Below, one piece after another: positions 49,611 to 63,100 of a stretch of DNA of 64,000 nucleotides. Made by a program: the position numbers and the translations under genes. This DNA comes from Parapristionchus giblindavisi (lineage: Eukaryota > Nematoda > Chromadorea > Rhabditida > Diplogasteridae). Location: NCBI GenBank assembly GCA_943737045.1, contig CALSFV010000395.1, forward strand, positions 62,001 to 126,000, given 5' to 3'. The notes under the pieces were generated by a model, which worked only from the letters and a program-made list of their open reading frames with translations, was not told the origin of the DNA and did no database searches. Each line of letters opens with the position of its first letter. Positions within the stretch are counted from its first letter, which is position 1.

Positions 49611-52600
49611 ATGAAAGATAGGGGTGGAGGAGGTCATAATCTATTCCATCTTCATCTTCTCTTTATCTTAATCCATCTATCAATACAATCACCTCTATCA
49701 TCATCATCATCTTCTTCTTCATCTTCTTCATCTTCTGATTCTCTTCCTCCTCCAACGGGTGATCATGTATGCACGGATACCAAACTGTATGAGTTCATTA
49801 ATTATTGGTATTAATAATTTTGAGTGTGTTAACATGTATAGAAGGGGTGACTATGATAGAATGATTGTAGATTGATATAATGGAATAAAGAAGTAGATGA
49901 AATTAGATAGATAGATCATAGTAGACGGATAAGACATTGTATATATCCATTTGTATGATCTAAATGAATGAACCTTATATCTCTCATCATCATCATATCC
50001 ATTCTAATCATTTCAGAATAGAATCATGGAATACAGAGAAAGTGTCAGTTCCTGTTGAATATGAAGATGAAGAATCTTGTGCCAATTTCCTCACTGGATT
50101 TAAATGTAAAGTGAAGAAGTAAGTGAAAATGGTTATTTGTTATTATTTTAAGTTGATCGTAGTACACAGATTCAATTGATGTTTGATATCTTGATTGATT
50201 TTGTGAAAGATGAGTATAATCGGTTTATCATTAGAAATGATATGAATATTCAAATAGTTTTGATAAGGAAGACTTTGATGGATTGATTAGATGTTCTTTT
50301 AATCTTGCTTGTATATATATTATCCATTCCAATACTTACATTGATATCATCATTTCTCCATTATAGAACGGGTCTCAAAGTTGAATATCGTAAAGTTCTG
50401 AGTAAGAAACCAGTGACAGTCAAGGTTTGTTGTGATGGATACTATCAGACTAATGATGCCAAATGCAAACGTGAGTTTGATCTTTGATCTTTGAATGTTG
50501 ATCTTTGATCTCTTTGATTTCAGCTGAATGTATTCCACCATGTAAGAAGGGAAAGTGTGTAGCACCGAATACATGTGAATGTGAGAATGGATATGGAGGA
50601 AAGAGTTGTTCTATGTGTATGTTAAGAGATCTATATATTATACTTCATTTTTATATATGAATTATAAAAAAGAGATTAAGTAGTGCTTCATCCGTTATAT
50701 ACAATATAACTATGATAGAATTGATAGAATGAGACGGATCATCTAGGTTTAAATCACTTTTGTTCTATATAATATGATTGATATGATTATAAACAATATA
50801 ATTGAATATATTTTCAGCATGTTCATCTGGATTCTGGGGTCCATCATGTAAAAGAGAATGTGATTGTGTAAATGGGGAAGGATGTGATCCTGAAAGTGGA
50901 GAATGTACTTGTGCATCTGGTATCGACATTTATCTATTTATTTATTCATTTGAATACTATATTTATTCTATTAATATAGTATTACCTATACGCCAAAATT
51001 TGTCTAAATATTTTGCAGAAGTTCTAAATTACTATTTTTAAGTATTTTGATCAGCCTGGTATACTGTAAATTATGGATTTAATTATTGATTTATTCAGGC
51101 TTCCAAGGAGCTCGTTGTGAAGAAGAATGTCCAGCTGATAAATGGGTGAGTATCGATTGATTGTAGAATCATTCACTACCGTATATCTCTTATCGATTGA
51201 TAAGAGAACATTACTGTATATCTTCCCTTCTTTTCAGGGTCCATCGTGTAAGGAGAAATGTCTGTGTGCAAATGGGGGAAAATGTGATCAGAAAACTGGA
51301 AAATGTAAATGTCCCGAAGGATGGAGTGGAGAATATTGTCTACAGAAATGTAAAGAGGTACGGTAGAATGATTGATTGGATTATGGTCTTATTAATCGTT
51401 AATTGATTATAGGGATCATTTGGTGCAGAATGTGCATTTGATTGTTCATGTGAGAATGGATCAACTTGTGATGCTGTCAATGGAAAATGTATTTGTGCTC
51501 CTGGATTCAATGTAAGTAATCTATATATAACATATTATACTTATCTCAATCATCAATCACTTCTTTTATCATGTATTAGAGATGTCATTGTATCGATCAT
51601 ATTGATAAGCATATTCATTATTCTATTATAGGGTCCTCGTTGTGAACAACCATGTAGTAATGGAACATGGGGATCTAATTGTGAGAAGAAATGTGATTGT
51701 CTCAATCAGGTAATCAATGTAAACATACTGTAGTATTGATTAATTGATGTTCAATCTAATCTATGATTTGTTCATCTGATCTTTGATCGTTGATCTTTAT
51801 TCAGGCAGGATGTAATCCAGTAACAGGAGAATGTATTTGTATTGGATGGATGGGAATGAAATGTGAACAACCATGTGATAGAGGAACATATGGAGAACAG
51901 GTTAGATTGATAGATCTATCCAATCAATATTATCATCTATCAATCAATACCACTCAATGATTATACCATTCATCTATTTGTTTGATTCTATCGATTATTC
52001 TTTTTCTTATTCAAATGATTGTCTTACATTTCAGTGTAAGAAGCGTTGCAGTCTCTGTCAAGGAATCGATTGGACTAAGGTAGGTGGATTATCGATTTGA
52101 TTGATTGATTACTGTAATGTATGGATACTGTAGTGATGAATGAAATGATTTCAGTCGAATGCAGCATGTCATCCAATCACTGGTGATTGTATCTGTGAGA
52201 TGGGATACAAAGGACCTGATTGTAAGGAAAGAGGTACGGTAATTATCGATTGATTTGCCCAGATTATGGTAGTTATGTGTATTGATTGATTCGTTCAGAA
52301 CAACTAATGTTTTGGCCTTCTCCTTTCTATTTCATTCCTTATTGATTGCATGAAGACAATTGGGATATATCATTTATCTAATATTCTTTGCTCTAACAAA
52401 CTTGCAATCTTTCTTCTTGACTATCGTTATATTGTTGAGCTTATGCGCCGAATTGTGAAAATGCTCGTAACACGCTTCATTTGAGGGTAATAGGGGCCGA
52501 TTTATACTTATGAAGAGATAAACTATTCAATGGTTTTGAATTGTGTTCTATCCATATAATACAATATTCTATTAAGATGATGAACTATTCATATTATTCT

Positions 52601-55600
52601 TATTCTTAAAATCATTTCAGAATGTGCAAATGATTTATGGGGTAAAGGATGTACTCAACAATGTTCATGTGCTATGGAGAATACTGAATCGTATGTCATA
52701 TTTCATTTTTGATCTTTAATCTTTTCATCATTATCTATCTTTCCCAGATGTGCACCCGATACTGGAGAGTGTCACTGCAAGCCCGGATTCAGAGGTAGGT
52801 TGATCTCTGATCTCTGATCTTTGATCGATTATCTTTAATCTATGATCTTTGATCTTTGATCTTTAATCTCTGATCTTTGATCCTTTATCTCTTGAAGGAT
52901 CATCATGTGAGCGTCGTTGTTCTCGTCTATTTTGGGGTCGTGATTGTTCAACTGAATGTGATTGTGCCAATGATAACTCAACTGAATGTAGACATGATAC
53001 AGGAGTTTGTTTGTGTAAACCAGGATATAGTGGAAAGAGGTAAGATATATTGTATCTAGTAGTCTATCCATATATTGATTAATCATTTTCTATTTTAGAT
53101 GTACAGAAATGTGTCCTGAGGGTAAATTCGGACTAGATTGTTCATTTGATTGTTTATGTTCTGAAAATGGAAAATGTGATCCAATCGATGGAAAGTGTAT
53201 ATGTAATAAAGGTGAGAATTAACTTTATTTATTATTTATAATAATGATTATTTCATCAACTTATTGATTGATTATAGGTTGGAAGGGATCAACATGTTCA
53301 ATTCCTTGTCCATCTAATCATTTTGGTGATAATTGTGCTCCATGTAGATGTGAGAATGGAGGAGGATGTCATCCTGAGACTGGAGCCTGTATTTGCCCAT
53401 CTGGTTTGATATCCTACCCTATCCTTTCCATTTGATCTTTGATCTTTGATAGGATGGACTGGTCAGACGTGCGATACTCCATGTCCCGAGGGTAGTTATG
53501 GACCTGGATGTACACTTTCATGCAGGTAATCCTCATTCTTTTATATCCTCTTTTGTTCATATCAACTAATCAATATAATATACTGTAGATGCAAGAATGG
53601 AGGAAAATGTGATGCTGTAACAGGGGCATGTACTTGTGTCAAACCATGGAATGGTAAGTTCTATTCTATTGATCGATATATCTAGAATATATTGATTGAT
53701 TCAGGAGAGGATTGTTCATCAGAATGTATTGATTCATCAACTCAATATGGAGAATCATGTCATCTTTCATGTGATTGTTCATCTCATGGGTCATGCAGAC
53801 AAAAGACTGGTAAATGTGTATGTCAACCTGGATATGAAGGAGAAAAGTGTGAGAATGGTAAGACTTCATCCTCGTATTCATTCATATTGATTCCGCCCCT
53901 TTTCAGAATGTCCCGTGGGCAAATTTGGATTCGAATGTAGAGAACTGAGTTCTAATTGTACAAATGATGATGGTTAGTAGATCAATATATTGTTGATTAC
54001 GGTAATAATGATCACATTCAGGATCACCATCAGCTGCTGATCCTCGTACTGGAGTTTGTTTATCGTGTCCTAGTGGGAAAACTGGCGTGTCATGTACAGG
54101 TACTGTATTCTAATCATTATTGATTGATTGTCTTGATATACAGTAACCGATTGTTGATTACAGAATCATGTGATAAAGGTAGATGGGGTGTTGGATGTCA
54201 ATCAGTTTGTGATTGTGGAGAAGGAGGAGATTGTGATCCAATAAATGGAAAATGTATCTGTCATAGTGGATTCATTGGAGATAATTGTGAGAAGAGTAAG
54301 TACTAATCATACTCTTTCATTAACTATATCATATATTCATTATAGAATGTCAAGATGGTCGATGGGGAGTTAATTGTAGTGGAATATGTCCTGTTTGTTC
54401 TAATGGAGGAGTATGTAGTGTTAGAGATGGAACATGTGCTTGTCCTGCTGGATATGAAGGAAGAATATGTGATAGAGGTACCGTATTCATTGTAGTTACT
54501 GTAGATGATATGAATACTGTAGTGGTATGGATACGGTATATGATACGAAGATATATTAATTTCAGTATGTCTACCTGGAATGTGGGGTATTGGTTGTTCA
54601 TCTAAATGTGAATGTGCATCGAATCTAAAGGAATGTAGTCCACAAACAGGAGAATGTACTTGTCCAGCTGGTATGAAGTATTCATTATATTGATTCATTC
54701 AAAGATACTGTAGAATAAAGAACAGTGAAAGGTTACGATATCTATCGAAATGGGATATATTGAATATCATTGATTGATGTGTATTGATTGAGGTCTACAA
54801 GGAGATCGTTGTGATGTTCCATGTGAAGATGGATTCTTTGGTCCTGATTGTATTACAAAGGTAGTCTTTATCTCTCCAATATTTCTCTATTCTCTCCATT
54901 CCATCTTCTTCAGTGTCGCTGTAAGGGTCTCTCAACAGCATCATGTCATCGTGTAACAGGAATGTGTCAATGTCATCCTGGATTTGATGGAGAATACTGT
55001 CATACATGTATAGATCTATCTTATCATATCAATTGTTTATATGAGAGTATTCAATATATATCGATACTTTCTCCATTCCTTAGTTACTTGAAGCTCTTCT
55101 TGTTCATTAAGTATACAGGAGGGATTTCCCAAATAGAGCTATTCTCCATGACATTAAGTCCCTATTCACTAATGATATATTGATTCCAGTATGTCCAGAA
55201 GGTCTATTTGGTCTTCGTTGTTCTCGTGAATGTGGTTTCTGTGGAGATGATCATCAATGTGATCCAGCCATTGGATGTTGTCATCCAGATCAGATTAGAT
55301 GTGGACAAGCTGGTTTGTTTAATCTATCAATCAATAATCATTATTAATCGATAATTGATTCAGCTATTGATTATGCTGCTATGACTGCATCTGAATCATC
55401 TTCCACTGGAAGTGTGAGTCTATTGATCTCAATGATATTATAGAGATATAGTAGATATATTGATTGATTGAATGAATTATAGATTCTCTTTGTTATTCTT
55501 CTCATTTGTCTTCTATTCCTTCTGATTCCTCTAGTCATCTACTATAGAAGAAAGTATCATAAGGAGATCGATCCACTCGAACCAGTTGTAACGTATGTAT

Positions 55601-57389
55601 ACATTTATTCTACTAATTTTATTTAATTATTTATTCATTTTTACAAAAGTAATCCGCACGATTAACTAATTTCGTTCTCATTTGAAGTGAAGATTATGTG
55701 TAAAATAAGGACTTTGTTTTTTTTTTTTAATTTTTTAAAATATCAATACGTTTAAGCTATTCAACAAAACCAAAGGAGAATGGTCATCATGAATTTGAGA
55801 ATCAAATGTACGATCCTGAGAGTGAACCTAATGCATATAATCGATTCCCTACGGTGAGTACGGTAGTTCGATTAGGTCAATCTAATGATCGATTGATTAC
55901 AGTACGAAGAACGGCCTGAATTATTATTTGAAGAAGAAGAAAGTGAAGATGCAATTGAAGCGAAGAAGTTTGGAATTAATCATAGTAAGAATAGAGCTGC
56001 TATGAGTAAGTATTGTATTGATTGATTTTGTAGCCCAATCTATTCCATATATTGATTGAATGTATTTCTTGTAGATGATTATGAGAGTCTGGATGCAATA
56101 GGTCATCCATCAACAAGTAATGGAATGAATGGAGGAGGTGATCATCTACAACCACTATTAGATAAAGGAGATGAAGATGATGATGATGATGATGGAGATG
56201 GAGATAGAATAGATGATACCATTCATGATGATATGACAAGTGATAATCGTTTATGAGTATTATATTTGATATATATTGAGAAGATGAATGAATATTCTTC
56301 TATCATAGAATATTCATTATTCTTCTCATGAGAGGTGTCCTGTTATATGCACGTTTTCCATTCTCATTCGCCCCCTTTACCATGCATGATTGGTCACTTT
56401 TAATCTACCTATCTCCATACCCTATGCTTATCCTCTACTTTTACCTTTATCCTTCTTCCCCTCCCTCCCTTCCTCCATTTGTAATACTTTAATACATTAA
56501 CCAGGATTATGGTACTCACTCCCTTCCTCACTTGCACGATAATATACATCTTATTAATGATATTAAGGTTGGTGATTGATGTTAATATTGATTGATTATC
56601 TTATCAGTTCCCGATCTACCAAAGATATTGTGTCTACCTAGTCATATCGATTATTCTTCTCCCGGTTATTGTTCCCTTCTAGATATGGTGAAGGAAGTAC
56701 TTTAATAGTTACTAAATGGATATTATTTTTATTATTTGTTCCACTAATAACTCTGAATGCGCACGCTATTAGATTGCATCTACCGTACTTACATTTATGT
56801 TAATGCTTACCTAATTGAATGTCTTTATGTTTAATAATTAGAATGATTGTAGTATAGTAATCCAGATACAGAACACCTCTCTGTACTTCCTTCCAATCAA
56901 TACTCTTATACAGTAATCCTTGTCCATTTCAATCAATGGCTATGCATCAAGCTATCTGTCCCTCATATCACTTCATTTCATCCTTATCAATCAATTATCA
57001 ATCATTCAATCCATCCATATCAGCTTCAACTTACATCTTTTGCATATTATGATTGATAGATCACAAAGAATATCGATTGATCCAAAGTGCACTTTATTTA
57101 TTCCTTCTTATCTATTCAGTCCTTGTGTGTGCATATAGTATATGATGTCATTCATCTATCTATCAATCGATATCAATCAATAGATAGATAGAGGGATGAT
57201 AATATCATTCAGATTAGCTTTTACTTATCTTATCTTTTTCTTTCATCTTCAGGTGATGGATATATGCTTCCATTGAAACCTTCAATGACATCTCCACAAC
57301 AAAGAATGAAAGAAAATGATGATAATGAGAAGAAGAAACCATCAGAGAATCATTATTCTACTAGTCCAAAAAGACGAGATGACGATTGA
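49611..57389 (+). CDS. ced-1: CED-1/Draper/MEGF10-like engulfment receptor
   Basis: This is a single-pass scavenger-type receptor for recognising and engulfing dying cells. About 30 exons join in frame. The start at 49611 gives a signal peptide (hydrophobic [16 protein letters not shown]) and a Ser run, then an EMI domain ([41 protein letters not shown]). About 18 EGF-like repeats of the atypical MEGF/laminin type follow, such as [20 protein letters not shown] and [19 protein letters not shown]. The membrane segment is [20 protein letters not shown] (about 55484-55545) with a stop-transfer RRKYHK. The tail carries EFENQMYDP, in the place of an NPxY motif but with Gln for Pro, and DYESL, a YxxL motif; CED-1 is known to signal through NPxY and YxxL. 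The frame can stop at TGA 56254-56256. Alternatively, a donor at 56240 joins an exon at 57253-57389 that gives a longer tail ending in TGA. The domain layout and length match CED-1 well. Confidence 0.9.
52800..52897. repeat. Intronic (GATCTTT/GATCTCT)n heptamer array
   Basis: A degenerate heptamer array (TGATCTC, TGATCTT, TAATCTA, TGATCCT) makes up almost an entire intron of the CED-1-like gene between two EGF exons. It starts at the donor AGGTAGGTTGATC and ends at the TTGAAG acceptor. Confidence 0.8.
56240..57252 (+). other. Candidate retained/removed last intron of the CED-1-like gene
   Basis: If unspliced, the frame reads TSDNRL and stops at 56256. If the GTGATAA donor at 56240 is joined to the TTCAG acceptor at 57251-57252, the frame continues [20 protein letters not shown] to a stop at 57387-57389. 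Both readings share the phase, so this segment could be regulated by alternative splicing or alternative polyadenylation. At about 1 kb it is much longer than the other introns of this gene. Otherwise it holds only AT-rich sequence. Confidence 0.5.
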
Positions 57390-58181
57390 TCTACTATATC
57401 TACAGTAATCTACTCACTCTTTTCTTCTTTTCTTTTGCACAACTAGACTACAGTAGTTGCTTTAATCGAGTAAATCCTTCCATTCATTATATCCCGGTCA
57501 CATTCTGTAAAGTGCCTTTATCTATCGTAGTATACCGTATCTGTCTACATACCATTCCATTTCTAACGTCTTTTATTCTGTACTATATCATGTTCCTCCT
57601 CCTCCCTCTGGAACTTCTTAGCTCCTCCTCTTCTTTAATATGATAAACTCCTCCTATTTTCATCGTCATTTCTTCATTTTGATTAAATTGATTTCTATCC
57701 TGAGAGATGAATCATATTATTGACTGTTTGTACACATTTCGATGATACTTTGTTATATGCTGACTATCCCTTTTCTCTCTATTATCACCATCTATTTCTT
57801 CACTTATATCTCCGTTTGTTTATTGATTGATTATATGTTGATATTTGATCTACTTGTACTGCTAATCAATAATGTGTACAGGGCCATTATCTAGCCTATC
57901 TCTTAGTTTATACCGGTAACATAACTCATTGCTACTACTTCTATCACTAAATAGATACTAATCTTATCCATATAGTTAGTTATATTACTAATTCATTATC
58001 TCTCTTTCTTCGTTTATCTTTCTTCTACTCAATAAATGGTTTTGCTAATATCGTTCAATCTTCATTGTATCCATCAACACTCAATATGGTGAATGTACCA
58101 CTATTCTAACAATTATCTTATATCATCATAATCAATAAATCTAATGGTAATATTATCGATTAATATTATAGTTGTTGATCA
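57390..58181. other. Intergenic spacer
   Basis: The spacer between the CED-1-like and Rab-like genes is AT-rich and pyrimidine-rich on the plus strand. I see no feature beyond the presumed 3' UTR and the promoter of the next gene. The Rab exon 1 is preceded by TTATAG, a few bases upstream of its ATG. Confidence 0.5.
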
Positions 58182-59179
58182 ATGAGAGTTCAACCTGATC
58201 ATAAGGCTAAAGTTGTATTCATTGGAAGTGCAGGTATAGATAAAATATTCCTCTCATCTTCTATTTATATATTTGTCTGCCATTGTGATCTTTGATCTTT
58301 AATTTGCTTCTGTATTAGTTTGATAGTTTCTTTTTGACCTCTGTGACATTTCACTGATCTTTGATCTTTGATATTATTAAGGAGTAGGTAAGACAAGTAT
58401 AATTCTTCGCCATGATAAACGAGATTTCACTTATGATGTCAATTCAACAATTGGAGCTAATTTCATTCATTCAACACTGTTTGTTATTTTATCCATTCTT
58501 TCATTATTATATAAGTATTCACATTATCGATCAATTTTGTTGATTCTATTAGTAACATTCATTCTAATCACAGTGTAACTCATCCTACTTCAAAGAAAGT
58601 AGAAATGGAAATATGGGATACGGCGGGTAATGAGAGATTTGCTTGTATGGTACGAGACTTGATCTTTGATCTTTGATGATAATACGTTTTCTTAGATGCC
58701 GATGTATCTACGACGAACCAATGGTGTTTTTATTGTATATGATGTAACGAATCGAGATTCATTCAGAGATTTGACAAGATGGATAGGTGGTAAGATAGAC
58801 TGGATACACTTAATTTGTTCTATATATTGATTAATTGTTAGATCTAGACAGAACGTGTAATATGTCTCAATTGATAGTCATAATTATTGGAAATAAAATT
58901 GATTTGGTGAACAAACGAATGGTAGATGAAGAAGAAGCAAGAGCTTTTGCTGAAAATAAAGGAATGGTAAGAATATCGATTAATGTATCTATTTATTGAT
59001 TACTTCAGTTATATGGAGAAACATCAGCATTGAATGATCAAGGAATAGGAGAAATCATGCATAAAATGGCTAACGAACTTGTGTCACGATTTCAATCTCT
59101 TCATTTAACATCTACTACCAAATCAATCGATACTGTAACTGTAAATACAATTGATCCTGATAAACACAAATGTTGTTGA
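58182..59179 (+). CDS. Divergent Rab-like small GTPase
   Basis: A membrane-traffic GTPase of 204 residues from six exons: 58182-58233, 58382-58478, 58574-58649, 58696-58789, 58842-58966 and 59009-59179. The motifs are clear: P-loop GSAGVGKTS, switch I region TIGANF, the G3 motif WDTAGNERF, G4 NKID, G5 ETSAL, and a C-terminal pair of cysteines (KHKCC) for geranylgeranylation. Two features are unusual. The switch II Gln of the Rab consensus WDTAGQERF, which is the catalytic residue, is Asn here. The G1 Asp/Ser of GDSGVGKTS is Ser-Ala. The Rab subfamily cannot be named from sequence inspection. ATG 58182 follows a TTATAG acceptor-like site, which fits trans-splicing. Confidence 0.88.
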
Positions 59180-59690
59180 CCTAATCCCTTTTTTCCATGC
59201 TCATTTACTAACGAAATCTCATTGAAACAAAATGTGTCCTAATACGTGATAACCTATATGTAATTTGCGATATCTTTCATTCCTGAAATATCATCTACTT
59301 GTAGAAAATTGTACATTGTACATTTATATTCCCAAGAGCTTCTTGATAAATAACTTTAACTGTCATTCTTATTTTTTTCAATATGAAAAATATTAATATC
59401 TAAAATAATCAAACAAAACAATACTGCAGTATAACGCATTTACCGTATTCTTAAATAAAAAAAATTAAAACACCCGCCAATTCAAGTATACGGTAGCCAC
59501 TTTACCCGGCAAACTTTCTTTTTCAAAAAAAAGAATTTCCTTCTTCCGATTTGAGATTTTGATTGTTTTTTTTCCTTATTTGTGTCTCGTATTCTTATGC
59601 ACTATGTTCTACTAATCTGCATTCCAGTAAACTGGCAAAGATTTCCATTAGAGATAAAAGTTGACTTGGGCTGGTCCGCGGCCGATCACA
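59180..59690. other. Intergenic spacer
   Basis: About 510 bp between two plus-strand genes, AT-rich, with a CTGGTCCGCGGCCGATCACA GC-richer stretch directly upstream of the next ATG (59691). No other feature was seen. Confidence 0.5.
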
Positions 59691-60086
59691 ATGGAGGTAG
59701 ATGAAAATCTTTTGGATTCTGTTCGTGCTGAGCAAGTGGTAAACTCTGCAATTTTATATTATGAAGCAATATTCTTTTGTTTAGGATAGAATCGAAGAAA
59801 TAGCGAAACTGGAAGATGATGTGGCGAGGTTAAATGAGGCCTATATTGATATGCTCGGTCAAGTGTCTGATAAGCTTAGAATCATGGCTGAACTCTCTGA
59901 TGAAATTGGTATGCTATTTGCCATCTCAAACTAACTGAGAGATGATATGTCTTCTAGCTTGAATCGATATATCATTCTGTTTTCAGAAGCACAGGAACGA
60001 AAAGTGCCTGGATCGTTAGATGATGTTTCCAGAACTAGATTCAACCTTCTGGTCGAGAAAGCTCTGGTAAATATTTAGTACTTAAA

Positions 60087-60172
<86 letters not shown>

Positions 60173-63100
60173 CTTATAATTAATTTGGTTGTTCTCAGTT
60201 GAGTCGATACATGGTTGAGAAGGCTCACTCGTCATATACTTTCGGTGTTTATATGGTACATTCTGTGGTTTATACACTAATCATTTAATCAGTTTGGTTG
60301 TTCATTAATAACATTTGAAGAACTTGAATGAATGGATTCGTTTGCCTCCTCCTGGTTCAATTGATGAACCTTCTAAAGAACCTCGCGATTCGGTATTCGT
60401 TTTTATTTATCGATTTTAAAAGAAATCTCAATCGTGTTTGTTTTATCAGTTAACCTCCGATTCCGATGCAACAATGGCTGCACGACTTGATTCAGGTACA
60501 TTTAATATTTTGAAAATCTCTAGATATTGGTTGTGATGTATGTATTTGATGTAGATCTTGGTACTTCATTTGAAGGAGGAGAAGATCATTCAATGAATGC
60601 AGGAAGAAACGATGAAAGTTACTCTCCATCTGTATGATATTTGAATCATTTCTTATTGTGTTGAGTAGTCTAACTCTATGTATTGTTGTAGCCTCAAGAA
60701 TCAACTCATGTACAGGATGTACAATTGGTTATTACTGAAGTTGTTGATGAAGAAGTGACAATTGGTGAATATAATGAACATGAGGTATATACTATACTTA
60801 TGTTTTATAATGTATTCATTTGAATATCAGGTAGTTTGTCAGTCATAGCAATTGTAATCGTTTTAGGAATTGATTGTGCCAGTAGAAGAAGAAGAGGAGG
60901 AGGAGGAGGAGGAGGAAGAAGAACGGTCAAGTACGTCGGTTAGTAATAACAATTACGTTAATCTTTCTTATCAACATAAAGATACTAAATCTTCGATCTG
61001 ATTGAATCTGGAATTGATTATATGCACATTTGGGAATGATATCCCACTCATACATTCTAAGGTGGTCTAAACAAATTTGATGAACTTATGATTAATATTT
61101 TTTGTGTATTCAATATTATGCTGTATTCAGGAGACAATTGGCACGGCAAGACATAATGATGGAATGGTCGAGGTTGGTATTCAATGTATATACTTGATGT
61201 AAATTAACAACTAATCGATATTTAGAATGAATCGATTGAGAAGAAGAAACATAAATCAGAGCGAAAGAAGAAAAAGAAGAAGAAGAAGCATAAGGGTAAA
61301 CATTTTCAATGATCAATATCAATTATTGTATCGATATGATTATTATATTATTGTACTATTATGTTGATCTTTGTATTTGAGATTATTCGTCTGAAGAAAA
61401 AACAAAGAGGAAGAAGGAAGCTGAAAGTATGAAGAAGATGTTGAATAGAACACTTGAAAAGGGTTCAAAGGTATACTTATTTATTTATTTATTTACTTGA
61501 ATCGACGTGTGAAACGAGACAAATAACTATGACGAGTGAAAAAAGTTTAAAAAATATATAAAGGTGATATAGTTGCAAATGGACCTGGTTGGGATGTAGC
61601 AATGGTGGAAAGGAGGAGGGGCTCTCATAGGACACTATGAAACCCCTCCCCCCCCCGTATTACAATTGTTCATTTCATGTCAGTGATAGACAATTATTGA
61701 TAGTTACAGTATGCAATGAAAGTACGAATGATGGGAAACCCTGAACCGTGAGGAGGAAAATAAGGACAGACTGACTCTCACTTGACAACATGCATATAAC
61801 ATTCAAATAATTGCTGCTAAATTTCTTATTCTGATATCGGATTCCGATAGTTGACCTCAAAATTTATTATATCAAAGAATGAAGAATGGAGGGTGTGAAT
61901 TGTAGCTTGGGGTAGGAATAATATCAAATGATTCAAGATTGTCAAAATAATGTATTTATACCTTTTCAATACTAAATATTATAATAATTGTAATTACAGA
62001 GGCGGAAAGAGAAACGGGCGCGAACCTCTGATTCCTCCGGTATGTAATATATCTATTATATTCTAATATTATTGATTGATGAATATATGTTTTGAATTTT
62101 ATTGAATGTTTCATATATATAGGTGATGGTTTTAATGATTATGAGTTTTTTATTCAGTCACATCGATATCTAAAGATGAAAAGAGGAAAATGGAAGAAAG
62201 AAATGTGATAACTCTTAGTTCAAGTCCAGAAATGACATCTACTTCATCTATCAAGGTTAGATTAACTATTATATTCATCGCCATTACATATATTGCTTTT
62301 CAATTGTCTACATTTTCGTATGTTGATCATTTATTGAGAAATGAATAATTGTTCCTTTATAGCGATCGAAATACAATGAAGAAGAAGAAGAAGGTGATAT
62401 TAAGAGAAGTCCATCTGAAATCAGACTAATGTATCTATTTATTCCCCACTTTTATTCTTCATCATTGTTCATTAACATGAGCTTCTATCAATTATTGACT
62501 AACTGATTAATACAGTCATTTTGGAAGTCTATTCATTACTTTAAGTCCAAGTATAACGGAAGATTTATTTTCAGTTTATCGGAGCCAGCAACAAGTTCTT
62601 CTATTCATTTTGATGAATCTGTGACTAAAGGTATGTATGTTGAGGTCTTTGACGGAAGCATCGCATAATTAGAGGGGTTATTCATCCCATAGTCTATGTG
62701 TATATTAGTATTTGTTATCTTTAGATGGAGTAAATTGTCATCCTAATTCCTCTCATCAATCCTCTTCATCTATTATTGAAAGTAATGAAATGGATATCTG
62801 TGATAGCAGTTCCATCGATGAGGTTCATTCATTCATTACTATTATCAATATTGTGTCATACATATAATTATTTTCTATTGTAGAATCAGCCTATTCCATC
62901 TGAACAATCGGATAATGTATTAGACATGGTGAGTTTATACTATGAACAATCATTTATTCATCGATGATTATTGATTATTAGGCTCCATTGGAAAATTCAA
63001 TAAGTACATCATCAATATCTAATGCATTGTCTCCTCTATTGACTACAGTATTCCCCCAATCATTATCATCTACCGTATCTTCTTCAATATCATGTACAAT

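Noticed and set aside
54324..54698. Minus-strand frames opposite the EGF-repeat exons
   Set aside because: Shadows of the CED-1-like exons; the plus strand shows conserved cysteine spacing and splice sites.
60089..60277. Minus-strand Tyr-Ile repeat frame
   Set aside because: Caused by the (AT)n microsatellite in an intron.
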